Source of the DNA: Porticoccaceae bacterium
Lineage (GTDB): Bacteria; Pseudomonadota; Gammaproteobacteria; Pseudomonadales; Porticoccaceae
Reading direction: 5' to 3'
Length of the DNA: 7,414 nt
NCBI GenBank assembly: GCA_019090225.1
Contig: JAHRWI010000225.1
Location: 1 to 7,414 of the forward strand
The position numbers and the translations under genes are program-made. Positions 1 through 6,116 of the stretch are shown one piece after another. Each line of letters opens with the position of its first letter. The stretch's first letter is position 1. The notes below the pieces were generated by a model. It saw only the letters and a program-made list of their open reading frames with translations, did no database searches and was not told the DNA's origin.

Positions 1-1601
1 AGGCGCTCCGCCGCTGCCTGTGCATCGTCATAACCCAGGGCCTCCAGATTTTCCCTGGCATTAGGACCGTCAGGCTCGTGCCATGCCGATTCCGAATTCG
101 CCTCATGAACATTGGCTTCATGCTCAGACGGCGAGCCCTCCTGCTCTGCCACCAGCTCCTGAAATAACTCACTAACGATAAGCCGTTGGCGATCAAGCGC
201 CTCAATAAATTCTGCCCAATTAGCGAAACCCATCATTGCCGCGACCCGCAGGCGATCCAGTTCGCCATTTTCTTCCCCGCTGGGCAACTCCTGAGTTTGC
301 TGATCCCGCCAGCCCTGCAAGACATGCTCCAGATTGCGCAGAAAAACATAGGCCCGCCACAAACGTTCGCCGCCGCTATCCGGCAACATAGTCTCTACAT
401 CGAGTAGCGATAAAATATCCTGCAAGCGGCGACTTTGAAAGCGCGGGTCACGGCCACCCCGAATGAGCTGGAAAGCCTGGGCGATAAATTCTATTTCTCG
501 GATACCACCATGACCGAGTTTGATATTATTGGCCAAACCTCGCCGCTGAACTTCAAGGTTGATCATGCCCTTCATATCACGCAAGGATTGAATCGCAGTG
601 AAGTCTGTGTAGCGCCGGTAGGTAAAGGCACGCAGAATTTTTGTTAGCGCTTGTTCGTCCGTCTCACTGTCACCCGGCAACTGGCTATCACCCACAAAAC
701 GACTACTATTGATAGCCCGACTTTTGATCATCGCGTAACGTTCCCAGTCCCTGCCTTGAGTCTGGTAATACTCTTCGAGGGCATCAAAACTCAATACCAA
801 AGCGCCGCTAGTCCCATAGGGTCGCAAACGCATATCAACCCGAAAAACCTGACCGTCGGCCGTCTGATTATCGAGGGCCTGGATCGCCTTTTGCGCCAGG
901 CGGATAAAGAATTCCTGATTGCCCAATTGTTTAGCGGCACCCTGGGTTTCACCCACCTCTGGGTAGGCAAAGATCAAATCGATATCCGAAGACACATTAA
1001 GCTCATCGGCACCCAGTTTACCCATTGCCAGCACCAACATACGCTGCTCGGCGCCACTCGTTGCACCGACTGGCCTGCCCCAGGTTTCACCCAGCCAATC
1101 GTGGAGCTTGCCCAGGGTGACCTGGATCACGGCATCGGCGAGGCGAGACATATCGCGGGTGGTTTCGAGCAGCTCAGCGCTGCGGCTAAGGTCACGCCAG
1201 ATAATGCGCAGCATCTCGTAGCGGCGGAAATATCGAAGTTGGCGATGCAGGCCTGCTTCTCGCTCGGCCTTGTTGACCGTCTCTTCCTGCAAGGCCTTGA
1301 GACAACGGGTATGCAAGGTGGAATCATCGTAGCCCGTCAATAAATTACCGCTATCGACCAGGGTCTGAAATAGCTCCGGCTGACGCAGGCAAGTTAGGGC
1401 GACAAACTCACTGCCACTCCAGACCCGATATAACTGTTCGGAGAACTCCTGATCCGCCAGCTGGGTATCCAGCCAGCTCGACAATTCAACACTGGAATTT
1501 TCTCGAAACTGATTCAGCTTTTGCTCAACCCCGGCTCTTAATTGAGCGGGCAGTTGAGCAGGTAATTTGCTGGGTGTGCTATTTGCTAAGTCATTGTCCA
1601 T
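1..1601 (-). CDS. glnE: Bifunctional glutamine synthetase adenylyltransferase/adenylyl-removing enzyme, 5' part
   Basis: GlnE attaches AMP to glutamine synthetase and removes it, under control of PII and glutamine, in the cytoplasm. Reading the minus strand from the ATG at 1601 gives 533 uninterrupted codons to the window edge, a little over half of the usual roughly 950 residues. This covers the N-terminal adenylyl-removing domain and the start of the linker; the C-terminal transferase domain lies outside. The nucleotidyltransferase signature is clear: GKLGADELNVSSDIDLIF at about residues 194-211, with the metal-binding D206/D208 pair. RVDMRLRP lies at 254-261 and GGIREIEF at 365-372, followed by the family's AQAFQLIRGGRDP stretch. 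Residues 489-514 form a His/Glu/Ser-rich linker. The start is the best available ATG, but no good Shine-Dalgarno sequence precedes it and the frame stays open for some distance upstream, so the exact start is less certain than the identity. It is transcribed away from the arg genes. Confidence 0.97.
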   Translation of the reverse strand, partial: MDNDLANSTPSKLPAQLPAQLRAGVEQKLNQFRENSSVELSSWLDTQLADQEFSEQLYRVWSGSEFVALTCLRQPELFQTLVDSGNLLTGYDDSTLHTRCLKALQEETVNKAEREAGLHRQLRYFRRYEMLRIIWRDLSRSAELLETTRDMSRLADAVIQVTLGKLHDWLGETWGRPVGATSGAEQRMLVLAMGKLGADELNVSSDIDLIFAYPEVGETQGAAKQLGNQEFFIRLAQKAIQALDNQTADGQVFRVDMRLRPYGTSGALVLSFDALEEYYQTQGRDWERYAMIKSRAINSSRFVGDSQLPGDSETDEQALTKILRAFTYRRYTDFTAIQSLRDMKGMINLEVQRRGLANNIKLGHGGIREIEFIAQAFQLIRGGRDPRFQSRRLQDILSLLDVETMLPDSGGERLWRAYVFLRNLEHVLQGWRDQQTQELPSGEENGELDRLRVAAMMGFANWAEFIEALDRQRLIVSELFQELVAEQEGSPSEHEANVHEANSESAWHEPDGPNARENLEALGYDDAQAAAER

Positions 1602-1760
1602 AGGCGATATGCTAACAGCTAACTTAGTAGCGCTCAGGCTTATTGAACCTATGCTTTGATTTATCGCAAAAATAGCCAACTTGTATTGCTAACAGGCTGA
1701 TCAGAGGGCTAAGCACTACTCAATAGGCACCATAATTTAATTAATGGAGATGTGATATTG

Positions 1761-1790
1761 CTGACTACAAATATTATTATCGTTTATAAC
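1761..1790 (+). promoter_or_regulatory. Candidate sigma70 promoter for the cytochrome b gene
   Basis: CTGACT at 1761-1766 (four of six matches to TTGACA) is followed after 18 bases by TATAAC at 1785-1790 (five of six matches to TATAAT), in AT-rich DNA. Transcription would start near 1797 and give a leader of about 100 bases. This is a consensus match only; the competing candidate is the extended -10 at 1825-1833. Confidence 0.33.
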
Positions 1791-1824
1791 ATGACGGACG
1801 CTTAAGGCTATGTTCAGCATATCT

Positions 1825-1833
1825 TGGCATAAT
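1825..1833 (+). promoter_or_regulatory. Alternative extended -10 promoter element
   Basis: TGGCATAAT matches the extended -10 pattern TGnTATAAT with one mismatch. No good -35 lies 16-18 bases upstream. It would start transcription near 1840, giving a leader of about 60 bases before the GTG at 1901. Confidence 0.25.
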
Positions 1834-1887
1834 CGGGCATTGAGCGTGACCATTTTAAATCGCGCCCCAGCGCCATAGTGATGAATC

Positions 1888-1893
1888 AGGAGA
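1888..1893 (+). promoter_or_regulatory. Ribosome binding site that fixes the GTG start
   Basis: AGGAGA lies seven bases before the GTG at 1901. This is ideal spacing and supports GTG over any later ATG as the start of the cytochrome gene. The out-of-frame ATG at 1881 precedes this site and opens a seven-codon frame whose TGA (1902-1904) overlaps the GTG. Confidence 0.8.
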
Positions 1894-1900
1894 AGCTAAC

Positions 1901-2689
1901 GTGAACCCGCCCACCGAGACAAGCAACAAAACAACGAACCCAGCTTTGTCGTATCACGCATGGGATCGAACAGTCAGAATCTTTCACTGGCTAAATGTTT
2001 TATGTGTGACAGGCTTAGTCGGTGTCGGGCTGGTGATCTTCTTCAACAAAAACCTTGGCGTGAGTCCAGACGGAAAGATTTTACTGAAAACCATACATGC
2101 CTACATTGGCTATGTATTTGTGCTCAACCTCAGCTGGCGGATCCTTTGGGGGTTTTTCGGCAACACCCGTTCCCGATGGAAAACAATATTGCCATTTGGT
2201 AAAGCCTATAAAAACTCGCTGGCTGCCTATGTGCGCGGCCTCAAAAATGACGACACGCCTGCCTACCTGGGTCATAACCCTCTGGCAAAATTGATGATCA
2301 CTGTGTTGTTTTTACTGCTTATCACCCAGGCCACAACAGGGCTTGTGCTGGCAGGCACCGATTTATATTTGCCACCCTTTGGCCACGAGATAGCCGAGTG
2401 GGTCACCGGTTCTGGGGAAGATCATAGTCAGCTGAAGGATCTCAAACCTGGCTCAAAAGACACCGTTGATCCTCAAGGCTATGAGGAAATGAGAGCCTTT
2501 AGAAAACCTTATATATGGGTGCATCAGTATAGTTTTTATCTGCTTGTGATAGCGATACTGATACATATTCTCGGTGTAGTTGTCACGGAACTAAGAGAAA
2601 AAAATGGCCTGGTATCAGCGATGTTTACGGGAAATAAAGTATTTACCAAACGGCCTACTGACCTCACTGACGAGGATGAATCCGGGTAA
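1901..2689 (+). CDS. Di-heme cytochrome b561-type membrane protein
   Basis: This is a 262-residue integral inner-membrane protein of the bacterial cytochrome b561 / Ni-Fe-hydrogenase cytochrome b superfamily. Such proteins pass electrons between the quinone pool and a partner redox protein through two b hemes. The N-terminal WDRTVRIFHWLN motif (21-32) is typical. Four hydrophobic helices fall at about 31-48, 64-85, 129-150 and 205-228. Likely heme ligands are H29, H66, H208 and H222, inferred from position within the helices. GHNPLAKLM (124-132) opens helix 3, and the end TELREKNGLVSAMFTGNK (229-246) is characteristic. The Arg/Lys-rich loop between helices 2 and 3 suggests a cytoplasmic side, which places the roughly 50-residue polar loop 152-204 in the periplasm. 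It starts at GTG with a good ribosome site. No cytochrome c, hydrogenase or dehydrogenase partner is adjacent, so its electron partner is unknown. Confidence 0.9.
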   Translation: MNPPTETSNKTTNPALSYHAWDRTVRIFHWLNVLCVTGLVGVGLVIFFNKNLGVSPDGKILLKTIHAYIGYVFVLNLSWRILWGFFGNTRSRWKTILPFGKAYKNSLAAYVRGLKNDDTPAYLGHNPLAKLMITVLFLLLITQATTGLVLAGTDLYLPPFGHEIAEWVTGSGEDHSQLKDLKPGSKDTVDPQGYEEMRAFRKPYIWVHQYSFYLLVIAILIHILGVVVTELREKNGLVSAMFTGNKVFTKRPTDLTDEDESG

Positions 2690-2922
2690 TGCACAGCCAG
2701 GTTCGCTCTTGACTTCCCGGCCGCTTCTCACTCTGCTCCTTTCCTCGCAGCTATTCTTACCTATCTATTTCCGGCCCAACTCTTAATCACCCAGCTTTTT
2801 CAATGCTGCTCGTATGACCAGGTTGTAGTCAGATTTTGGTGCCGTTCTGAACAGAGCGCGACCAGAACCACTCCCAATACAAATTGCTTTTCCTGCCCCT
2901 CGCCCTCTAAACTTGCGCCCCT
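2690..2922. other. Intergenic spacer, cytochrome b / argE
   Basis: This 233-base spacer is pyrimidine-rich on the plus strand near both ends. It contains one imperfect inverted repeat, listed separately. I see no hairpin followed by a T run that would end the cytochrome transcript. TTGACT at 2709-2714 resembles a -35 but lacks a matching -10. I also see no ArgR-type box of the enterobacterial pattern. Confidence 0.5.
2844..2868. repeat. Short inverted repeat upstream of argE
   Basis: GTTCTG (2844-2849) is the exact reverse complement of CAGAAC (2863-2868), across a 13-base loop. Allowing a two-base bulge, flanking GTG and CAC could add three pairs. No T run follows, so it is not a normal terminator. 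It could be an operator or chance. Confidence 0.3.
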
Positions 2923-4062
2923 ATGACGCTTCTTAATATGCTCCAACAACTTATCGCCTGTAATTCGATCAGCAGCGTGAACTCTGGTATCGACCAGAGC
3001 AACCGTACGGTGATCGACATGCTGGCTAACTGGCTAGATGAGCTGGGTTTCCAGACCGAAATCATGCCCCTGACGGACCCGCGTAAGGCCAATTTGATTG
3101 CCACACTCGGTAGCGGCCCTGGCGGCTTAGTGCTGTCTGGTCACACCGATACCGTGCCCTGTGATGAGGGGCTATGGCAGCAATCACCATTTCAGCTGAC
3201 CGAGCGGGATAATCGTTTTTATGGTCTGGGCATTTGCGATATGAAAAGTTTCTTTGCCCTCGCTATCGAAGCGGCGAAACCTTTTCTTGAGAATTCTTTG
3301 CAACGGCCCCTTCAACAGCCCTTAATTATTCTCGCCACCGCAGATGAAGAATCCTCTATGGCGGGCGCGAAAGCCCTTGCAGAGGCAGGCAAGCCGAAGG
3401 CCCGATATGCGGTAATTGGTGAACCTACCGGTATGCAAGCCATCGCTACCCACAAGGGTATTTTGATCGAAAAATTGCTAATCAAAGGCAGGTCAGGCCA
3501 TTCCAGCAATCCAGCCCTGGGCAACAATGCCATGCACACTATGCATGATGCATTGAGTGCCTTGCGCGCACTACAGGCTGAGCTAAAAGCGCGTTACAGC
3601 AATCCGCTGTTTGCGGTGGATTACCCAACGTTGAACCTGGGTTGCATTCACGGCGGCGACAATCCCAACCGCATCTGCGGACAGGCCGAACTGGGTTTTG
3701 AAATACGGCCCCTGCCGGGCATGGATATTGTTGAACTGCACCAGACCATCGAGCAACGCTTGCTGGGCCTGGGTGAGACGGAAGGCACAACTTTATCCTT
3801 AGAGCATTTCGGTGTGCCGCCCTTTGCCGCCGATGAGCAAAGCGAGCTGTTATCCTATTGCGAGAAACTCACCGGCCACTCTCATGGCTCTGTCGCTTTT
3901 GCCACGGAGGCACCCTATCTGCAAGAGCTGGGTATGGACGTCGTTGTGTTGGGGCCGGGCAATATTGATCAGGCTCATCAACCGGATGAATACCTGGCCA
4001 CAGAACGCATCAAGCCGATGCTTGGCTATCTGTCTCAGCTAATTGGCAAATATTGCTTTTAG
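2923..4062 (+). CDS. argE: Acetylornithine deacetylase
   Basis: ArgE hydrolyses N2-acetylornithine to ornithine and acetate in the linear arginine pathway. It is a cytoplasmic zinc-dependent enzyme of the M20 metallopeptidase family, and at 379 residues it is close to the usual length of about 380. All expected metal and catalytic residues are visible: H74 in SGHTDTVP, D106 in GLGICDMKSF, the catalytic E142 and adjacent E143 in ATADEESSMAGA, E167 in IGEPTG, and H352 in NIDQAHQPDEYL. The lid (dimerisation) domain spans about 175-285 and contains GRSGHSSNP (189-197) and PTLNLGCIHGGDNPNRICG. The start at 2923 is forced: an in-frame TAA at 2908-2910 lies just upstream and the codons between are not starts. 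No Shine-Dalgarno sequence is evident. The N-terminus is a few residues shorter than in E. coli ArgE, which is harmless. argA follows after 178 bases on the same strand. Confidence 0.96.
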   Translation: MTLLNMLQQLIACNSISSVNSGIDQSNRTVIDMLANWLDELGFQTEIMPLTDPRKANLIATLGSGPGGLVLSGHTDTVPCDEGLWQQSPFQLTERDNRFYGLGICDMKSFFALAIEAAKPFLENSLQRPLQQPLIILATADEESSMAGAKALAEAGKPKARYAVIGEPTGMQAIATHKGILIEKLLIKGRSGHSSNPALGNNAMHTMHDALSALRALQAELKARYSNPLFAVDYPTLNLGCIHGGDNPNRICGQAELGFEIRPLPGMDIVELHQTIEQRLLGLGETEGTTLSLEHFGVPPFAADEQSELLSYCEKLTGHSHGSVAFATEAPYLQELGMDVVVLGPGNIDQAHQPDEYLATERIKPMLGYLSQLIGKYCF

Positions 4063-4097
4063 CTTTTCAGTCACGACCTGCCTGGATCACTGATACA

Positions 4098-4122
4098 GCT
4101 GACAGCCTGCCCTGCTGTCAGC
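4098..4122. repeat. Perfect 9-bp inverted repeat over the predicted argA -35
   Basis: GCTGACAGC (4098-4106) and GCTGTCAGC (4114-4122) are exact reverse complements separated by seven bases. The right arm contains the candidate -35 (4115-4120) of the argA promoter, so the palindrome could be a repressor operator. As RNA in argE readthrough it would form a hairpin that excludes the longer stem at 4102-4137. Confidence 0.7.
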
Positions 4123-4137
4123 AGGAGGGCAGGCTGT
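4102..4137. repeat. Perfect 12-bp inverted repeat after argE
   Basis: ACAGCCTGCCCT (4102-4113) pairs exactly with AGGGCAGGCTGT (4126-4137) around a 12-base loop. A GC-rich stem about 40 bases after the argE stop looks like a terminator, but the next bases are TATAATCCCC rather than a T run. Intrinsic termination would therefore be weak. It overlaps the shorter inverted repeat at 4098-4122; the two cannot form together. Confidence 0.75.
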
Positions 4138-4143
4138 TATAAT
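4115..4143 (+). promoter_or_regulatory. Predicted extended -10 promoter of argA
   Basis: TATAAT at 4138-4143 is a perfect -10 hexamer. TG at 4135-4136 gives a full TGnTATAAT extended element. CTGTCA at 4115-4120 matches four of six -35 positions at exactly 17 bases of spacing. Transcription would begin near 4150, giving a leader of about 90 bases. The promoter is embedded in two overlapping inverted repeats, which suggests control at this site. Confidence 0.6.
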
Positions 4144-4180
4144 CCCCTGAAAATTAAGCTGTTTCCATAAGGTTCTGACT

Positions 4181-4234
4181 TTGAAGCCGAGTTCGGCCCA
4201 TGGTAATGACGAAATAAATAACTGGCATGAATAA
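4181..4234 (+). other. Possible leader ORF in the argA 5' region
   Basis: A TTG at 4181, with AAGG at 4169-4172 eight bases before it, opens a 17-codon frame (MKPSSAHGNDEINNWHE). It ends at TAA 4232-4234, in the same frame as argA and only six bases before the argA ATG. It is not rich in arginine codons, so it is not a classical attenuator peptide. It may be a chance frame, or a coupling element, since argA lacks a Shine-Dalgarno sequence of its own. Confidence 0.2.
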
Positions 4235-4245
4235 ACTGGCATGAA
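4220..4245 (+). repeat. Tandem 12-base repeat at the argA start codon
   Basis: AACTGGCATGAA occurs at 4220-4231 and again at 4234-4245, a 14-base period. Each copy contains an ATG (4227 and 4241). Because 14 is not a multiple of three, the first ATG is out of frame and reads only MNKLA before a TGA (4242-4244) that overlaps the true argA ATG. Confidence 0.85.
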
Positions 4246-5548
4246 CAACTACGTAAAATTTTTTCGTGATACCTCACCTTATATCAACATGCACAGAGGC
4301 AAGACCTTTGTGCTCGCGCTGCCCGGTGAAAGTCTGCACAGCGATAATTTTGGCCATATCATTCACGATATTGCACTGCTGAATAACCTCGGCATCAAAA
4401 TCGTGTTGGTTCACGGCGCCAAGCCCCAGATCGAAGCAAAACTTGACCAGTGCAATATAAAAGCTGAGTTTTGTAAAAATACGCGCATCACCAACACTGA
4501 AACCATGTCCTGTGTGAAGGAAGCCGTCGGTAGTACCACCATTGCCATCGAAGCGCTGTTATCCATGGGCATGCCCAATTCACCCATGCAAGGAGCACGC
4601 CTTCGAGTGATTAGCGGTAATTTTATTACCGCCAAGCCCGTGGGTATTCGCAATGGCATTGATTTTCACCACACCGGCGAAGTCCGTAGGATTGATAGAG
4701 CGGGGATTAAACGCCAGCTCGACGACGGTGCCGTCGTACTGCTTGCGCCACTGGGTTATTCACCAACCGGCGAAGCTTTTAATCTCACCTGTGAAGATGT
4801 TGCCACCCAGGCGGCCATTACTCTGGAGGCCGAAAAACTAATCTGCTTTTGTGGTGAACAGGGCGTGTCCGACGGTAAGGGCAAGTTGGTAAGAACCATC
4901 GATATGGTCGATGTGCGCCACTGGCTGGATCAAGTTAAAGAAAACATGAGACTCCACTCTGCCCTTCGCGCAGGCTTCGACGCCTGCCTTAACGACGTGC
5001 CGCGTAGCCACCTTATAAGTTATGCCGAAGATGGTGCCTTATTGCAGGAGTTATTCACTCGCGAAGGTTCCGGCACATTGCTGTCTCATCACGGCGGTGA
5101 AACCATTCGCCAGGCGACGATTGATGATGTCGGCGGAGTTCTGGAACTGATTACGCCGCTGGAAGAATCCGGTGCGCTGATGAAACGCTCACGTGAATTG
5201 CTTGAAACTGAAATTTCACGATTTTATGTCGTCGCTCATCCAGAGGGAATGATTATTGCTTGCGCTGCACTTTATCCCTTTGTCGGCACAAAATCCGGGG
5301 AGCTAGCCTGCGTGGTCACCCACCCAGATTTCCACAAACGCGGACTTGCGGCACGATTGCTCGAAACGCTGGAACAAAAGGCGAAAGATGAACTGGGCTT
5401 GAACCAAATGTTTGTATTGACCACACAGGCAGCTCACTGGTTTCAGGAGCAGGGCTTTAATGAGTCACCACTCGAAGAGCTGCCTGCTGAAAAAGCCGCG
5501 CTTTACAATTGGCAGAGGAATTCAAAAATACTGCTTAAGAAACTTTAA
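4241..5548 (+). CDS. argA: N-acetylglutamate synthase (amino-acid acetyltransferase)
   Basis: ArgA transfers acetyl from acetyl-CoA to glutamate, the committed and usually arginine-inhibited first step of arginine synthesis, in the cytoplasm. At 435 residues it has the classical two-domain form. An amino-acid-kinase-like domain covers about 20-275 and is the usual site of arginine feedback; it shows LVHGAKPQIEAKL (56-68), SPMQGARLRV (114-123), HHTGEVRRID (143-152) and PLGYSPTGEAFNLTCEDVA (170-188). A GNAT acetyltransferase domain covers about 287-430, with RQATIDDVGG, the strand GELACVVTHPDF (353-364), the acetyl-CoA loop HKRGLA (365-370), and the end HWFQEQGF and LYNWQRNS. The N-terminus YVKFFRDTSPYINMHRG fits the family well. 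The start is forced by an in-frame TAA at 4232-4234. No Shine-Dalgarno sequence is visible before the ATG. It probably has its own promoter at 4115-4143, and a strong terminator follows at 5636-5668. Confidence 0.97.
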   Translation: MNNYVKFFRDTSPYINMHRGKTFVLALPGESLHSDNFGHIIHDIALLNNLGIKIVLVHGAKPQIEAKLDQCNIKAEFCKNTRITNTETMSCVKEAVGSTTIAIEALLSMGMPNSPMQGARLRVISGNFITAKPVGIRNGIDFHHTGEVRRIDRAGIKRQLDDGAVVLLAPLGYSPTGEAFNLTCEDVATQAAITLEAEKLICFCGEQGVSDGKGKLVRTIDMVDVRHWLDQVKENMRLHSALRAGFDACLNDVPRSHLISYAEDGALLQELFTREGSGTLLSHHGGETIRQATIDDVGGVLELITPLEESGALMKRSRELLETEISRFYVVAHPEGMIIACAALYPFVGTKSGELACVVTHPDFHKRGLAARLLETLEQKAKDELGLNQMFVLTTQAAHWFQEQGFNESPLEELPAEKAALYNWQRNSKILLKKL

Positions 5549-5563
5549 CATGGTGGGATGCAC

Positions 5564-5585
5564 TGCCGGATAAGAATGCCCGGCA
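5564..5585. repeat. Small hairpin after argA
   Basis: TGCCGG (5564-5569) pairs with CCGGCA (5580-5585) over a 10-base loop, 15 bases past the argA stop. No T run follows. It may protect the 3' end or be incidental; the real terminator lies about 50 bases further on. Confidence 0.35.
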
Positions 5586-5635
5586 AGCAAAATCACGAAG
5601 AATCAAAAATAGTAAGGCAAAAACAAAAGACCAAT

Positions 5636-5668
5636 AAAAAATGGCGAACATTGTGTTCGCCATTTTTT
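5636..5668. terminator. Bidirectional rho-independent terminator
   Basis: A perfect 15-bp stem pairs 5636-5650 with 5654-5668 around a 3-base loop (TTG). The core is TGGCGAACA / TGTTCGCCA, flanked by A6 on the left and T6 on the right. It therefore reads as stem plus U tract on both strands. It lies between argA (plus) and the converging minus-strand monooxygenase-fold gene, and should serve both. Confidence 0.93.
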
Positions 5669-5732
5669 ATTTCCGTCTTAGCCAGTAACAGCTAAATGTC
5701 TAAACTTACGTGCTGAAACTTATACGCTTAAA

Positions 5733-6023
5733 TCAGGCTTTTTTGTCAAAATATCTGATCGAGGGAGGGGCAGATAGCCAGGCTCCCAAAGCGTCAAGCG
5801 CGCCACTCTCCTGGCGCCACGCCAGGTATTTCTCGTAGTGCTGACGGGTTTCCCACTGCTCAACAGCGAGGATGGTGTTGGGGTTATCCTGATCCTGATG
5901 GGCATAAACCTCGATACAACCATCATATTGACGGGTTTCAGGCAACATTCCGCCTAAACCCGCAATAGTGTCGTCTACGCATTCGGGCTTGACGGTTAGT
6001 TCCAGTAATACTGTGCAGGCCAT
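5733..6023 (-). CDS. Antibiotic-biosynthesis-monooxygenase (ABM) domain protein, putative quinol monooxygenase
   Basis: This 96-residue protein has the single-domain ferredoxin-like fold of the ABM / YgiN-type family, usually a dimer. Members include cofactor-free quinol monooxygenases, heme-degrading enzymes and proteins of unknown role. The visible family pattern is an N-terminal beta strand VLLELTVKPE (about 5-14), TRQYDGCIEVYAHQD (31-45), and the strand-helix unit ILAVEQWETRQHYEKYLAWR, ending in SIRYFDKKA. It is close to the usual length of about 95-105. The start ATG at 6023 has a good AGGAG (CTCCT on the plus strand, 6031-6035) at seven bases. The substrate cannot be told from the sequence; no heme-iron or siderophore genes are nearby. 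It converges on argA across the terminator at 5636-5668. The methyltransferase gene lies 176 bases upstream on the same strand, so co-transcription is possible but not shown. Confidence 0.88.
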   Translation of the reverse strand: MACTVLLELTVKPECVDDTIAGLGGMLPETRQYDGCIEVYAHQDQDNPNTILAVEQWETRQHYEKYLAWRQESGALDALGAWLSAPPSIRYFDKKA

Positions 6024-6088
6024 GGTGATTCTCCTGTATCTCTTGTTTTTTGGGACGTCGATAATAGAAGATGAATCAAGAGATTGCT

Positions 6089-6104
6089 ATTAGCTAGCGC
6101 TAAT
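6089..6104. repeat. Palindrome upstream of the ABM gene, possible operator
   Basis: ATTAGC (6089-6094) and GCTAAT (6099-6104) are exact reverse complements around TAGC. The site lies 66-81 bases upstream of the ABM start codon, where a regulator could bind. No T run is present, so it is not a terminator. A -10-like TATTAT (plus strand ATAATA, 6060-6065) lies nearby but has no good -35. Confidence 0.35.
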
Positions 6105-6116
6105 TAATATTCAAGG

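Larger units (their letters stand above)
1602..1900. other. Divergent intergenic spacer, glnE / cytochrome b
   Basis: This AT-rich 299-base spacer lies between two genes transcribed outward, so it should hold promoters for both. On the plus strand I see two weak candidate promoters, listed separately. I see no convincing -35/-10 pair for glnE. A 9-base word, TGCTAACAG, occurs at 1610-1618 and 1687-1695, which could be chance. No ORF with recognisable product and no RNA gene was seen. Confidence 0.5.

Noticed and set aside
186..647. Two plus-strand open frames of about 70 codons
   Set aside because: Both are antisense shadows of the glnE coding frame, with no recognisable product.
651..1343. 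230-codon open frame on the plus strand
   Set aside because: It lies antisense to glnE. The minus-strand frame carries all GlnE motifs, while the plus-strand product shows no family features.
2604..2786. 60-codon plus-strand frame overlapping the cytochrome gene end
   Set aside because: It overlaps the conserved cytochrome C-terminus in another frame and shows no family features or ribosome site.
4102..4137. Classical rho-independent terminator of argE
   Set aside because: The stem is strong but is followed by TATAATCCCC, not a T tract. It is recorded as an inverted repeat instead.
4220..4245. ArgR box (TGAAT-type half sites) near the argA start
   Set aside because: One TGAAT half is present but the inverted partner is missing; the similarity comes from the duplicated start context.
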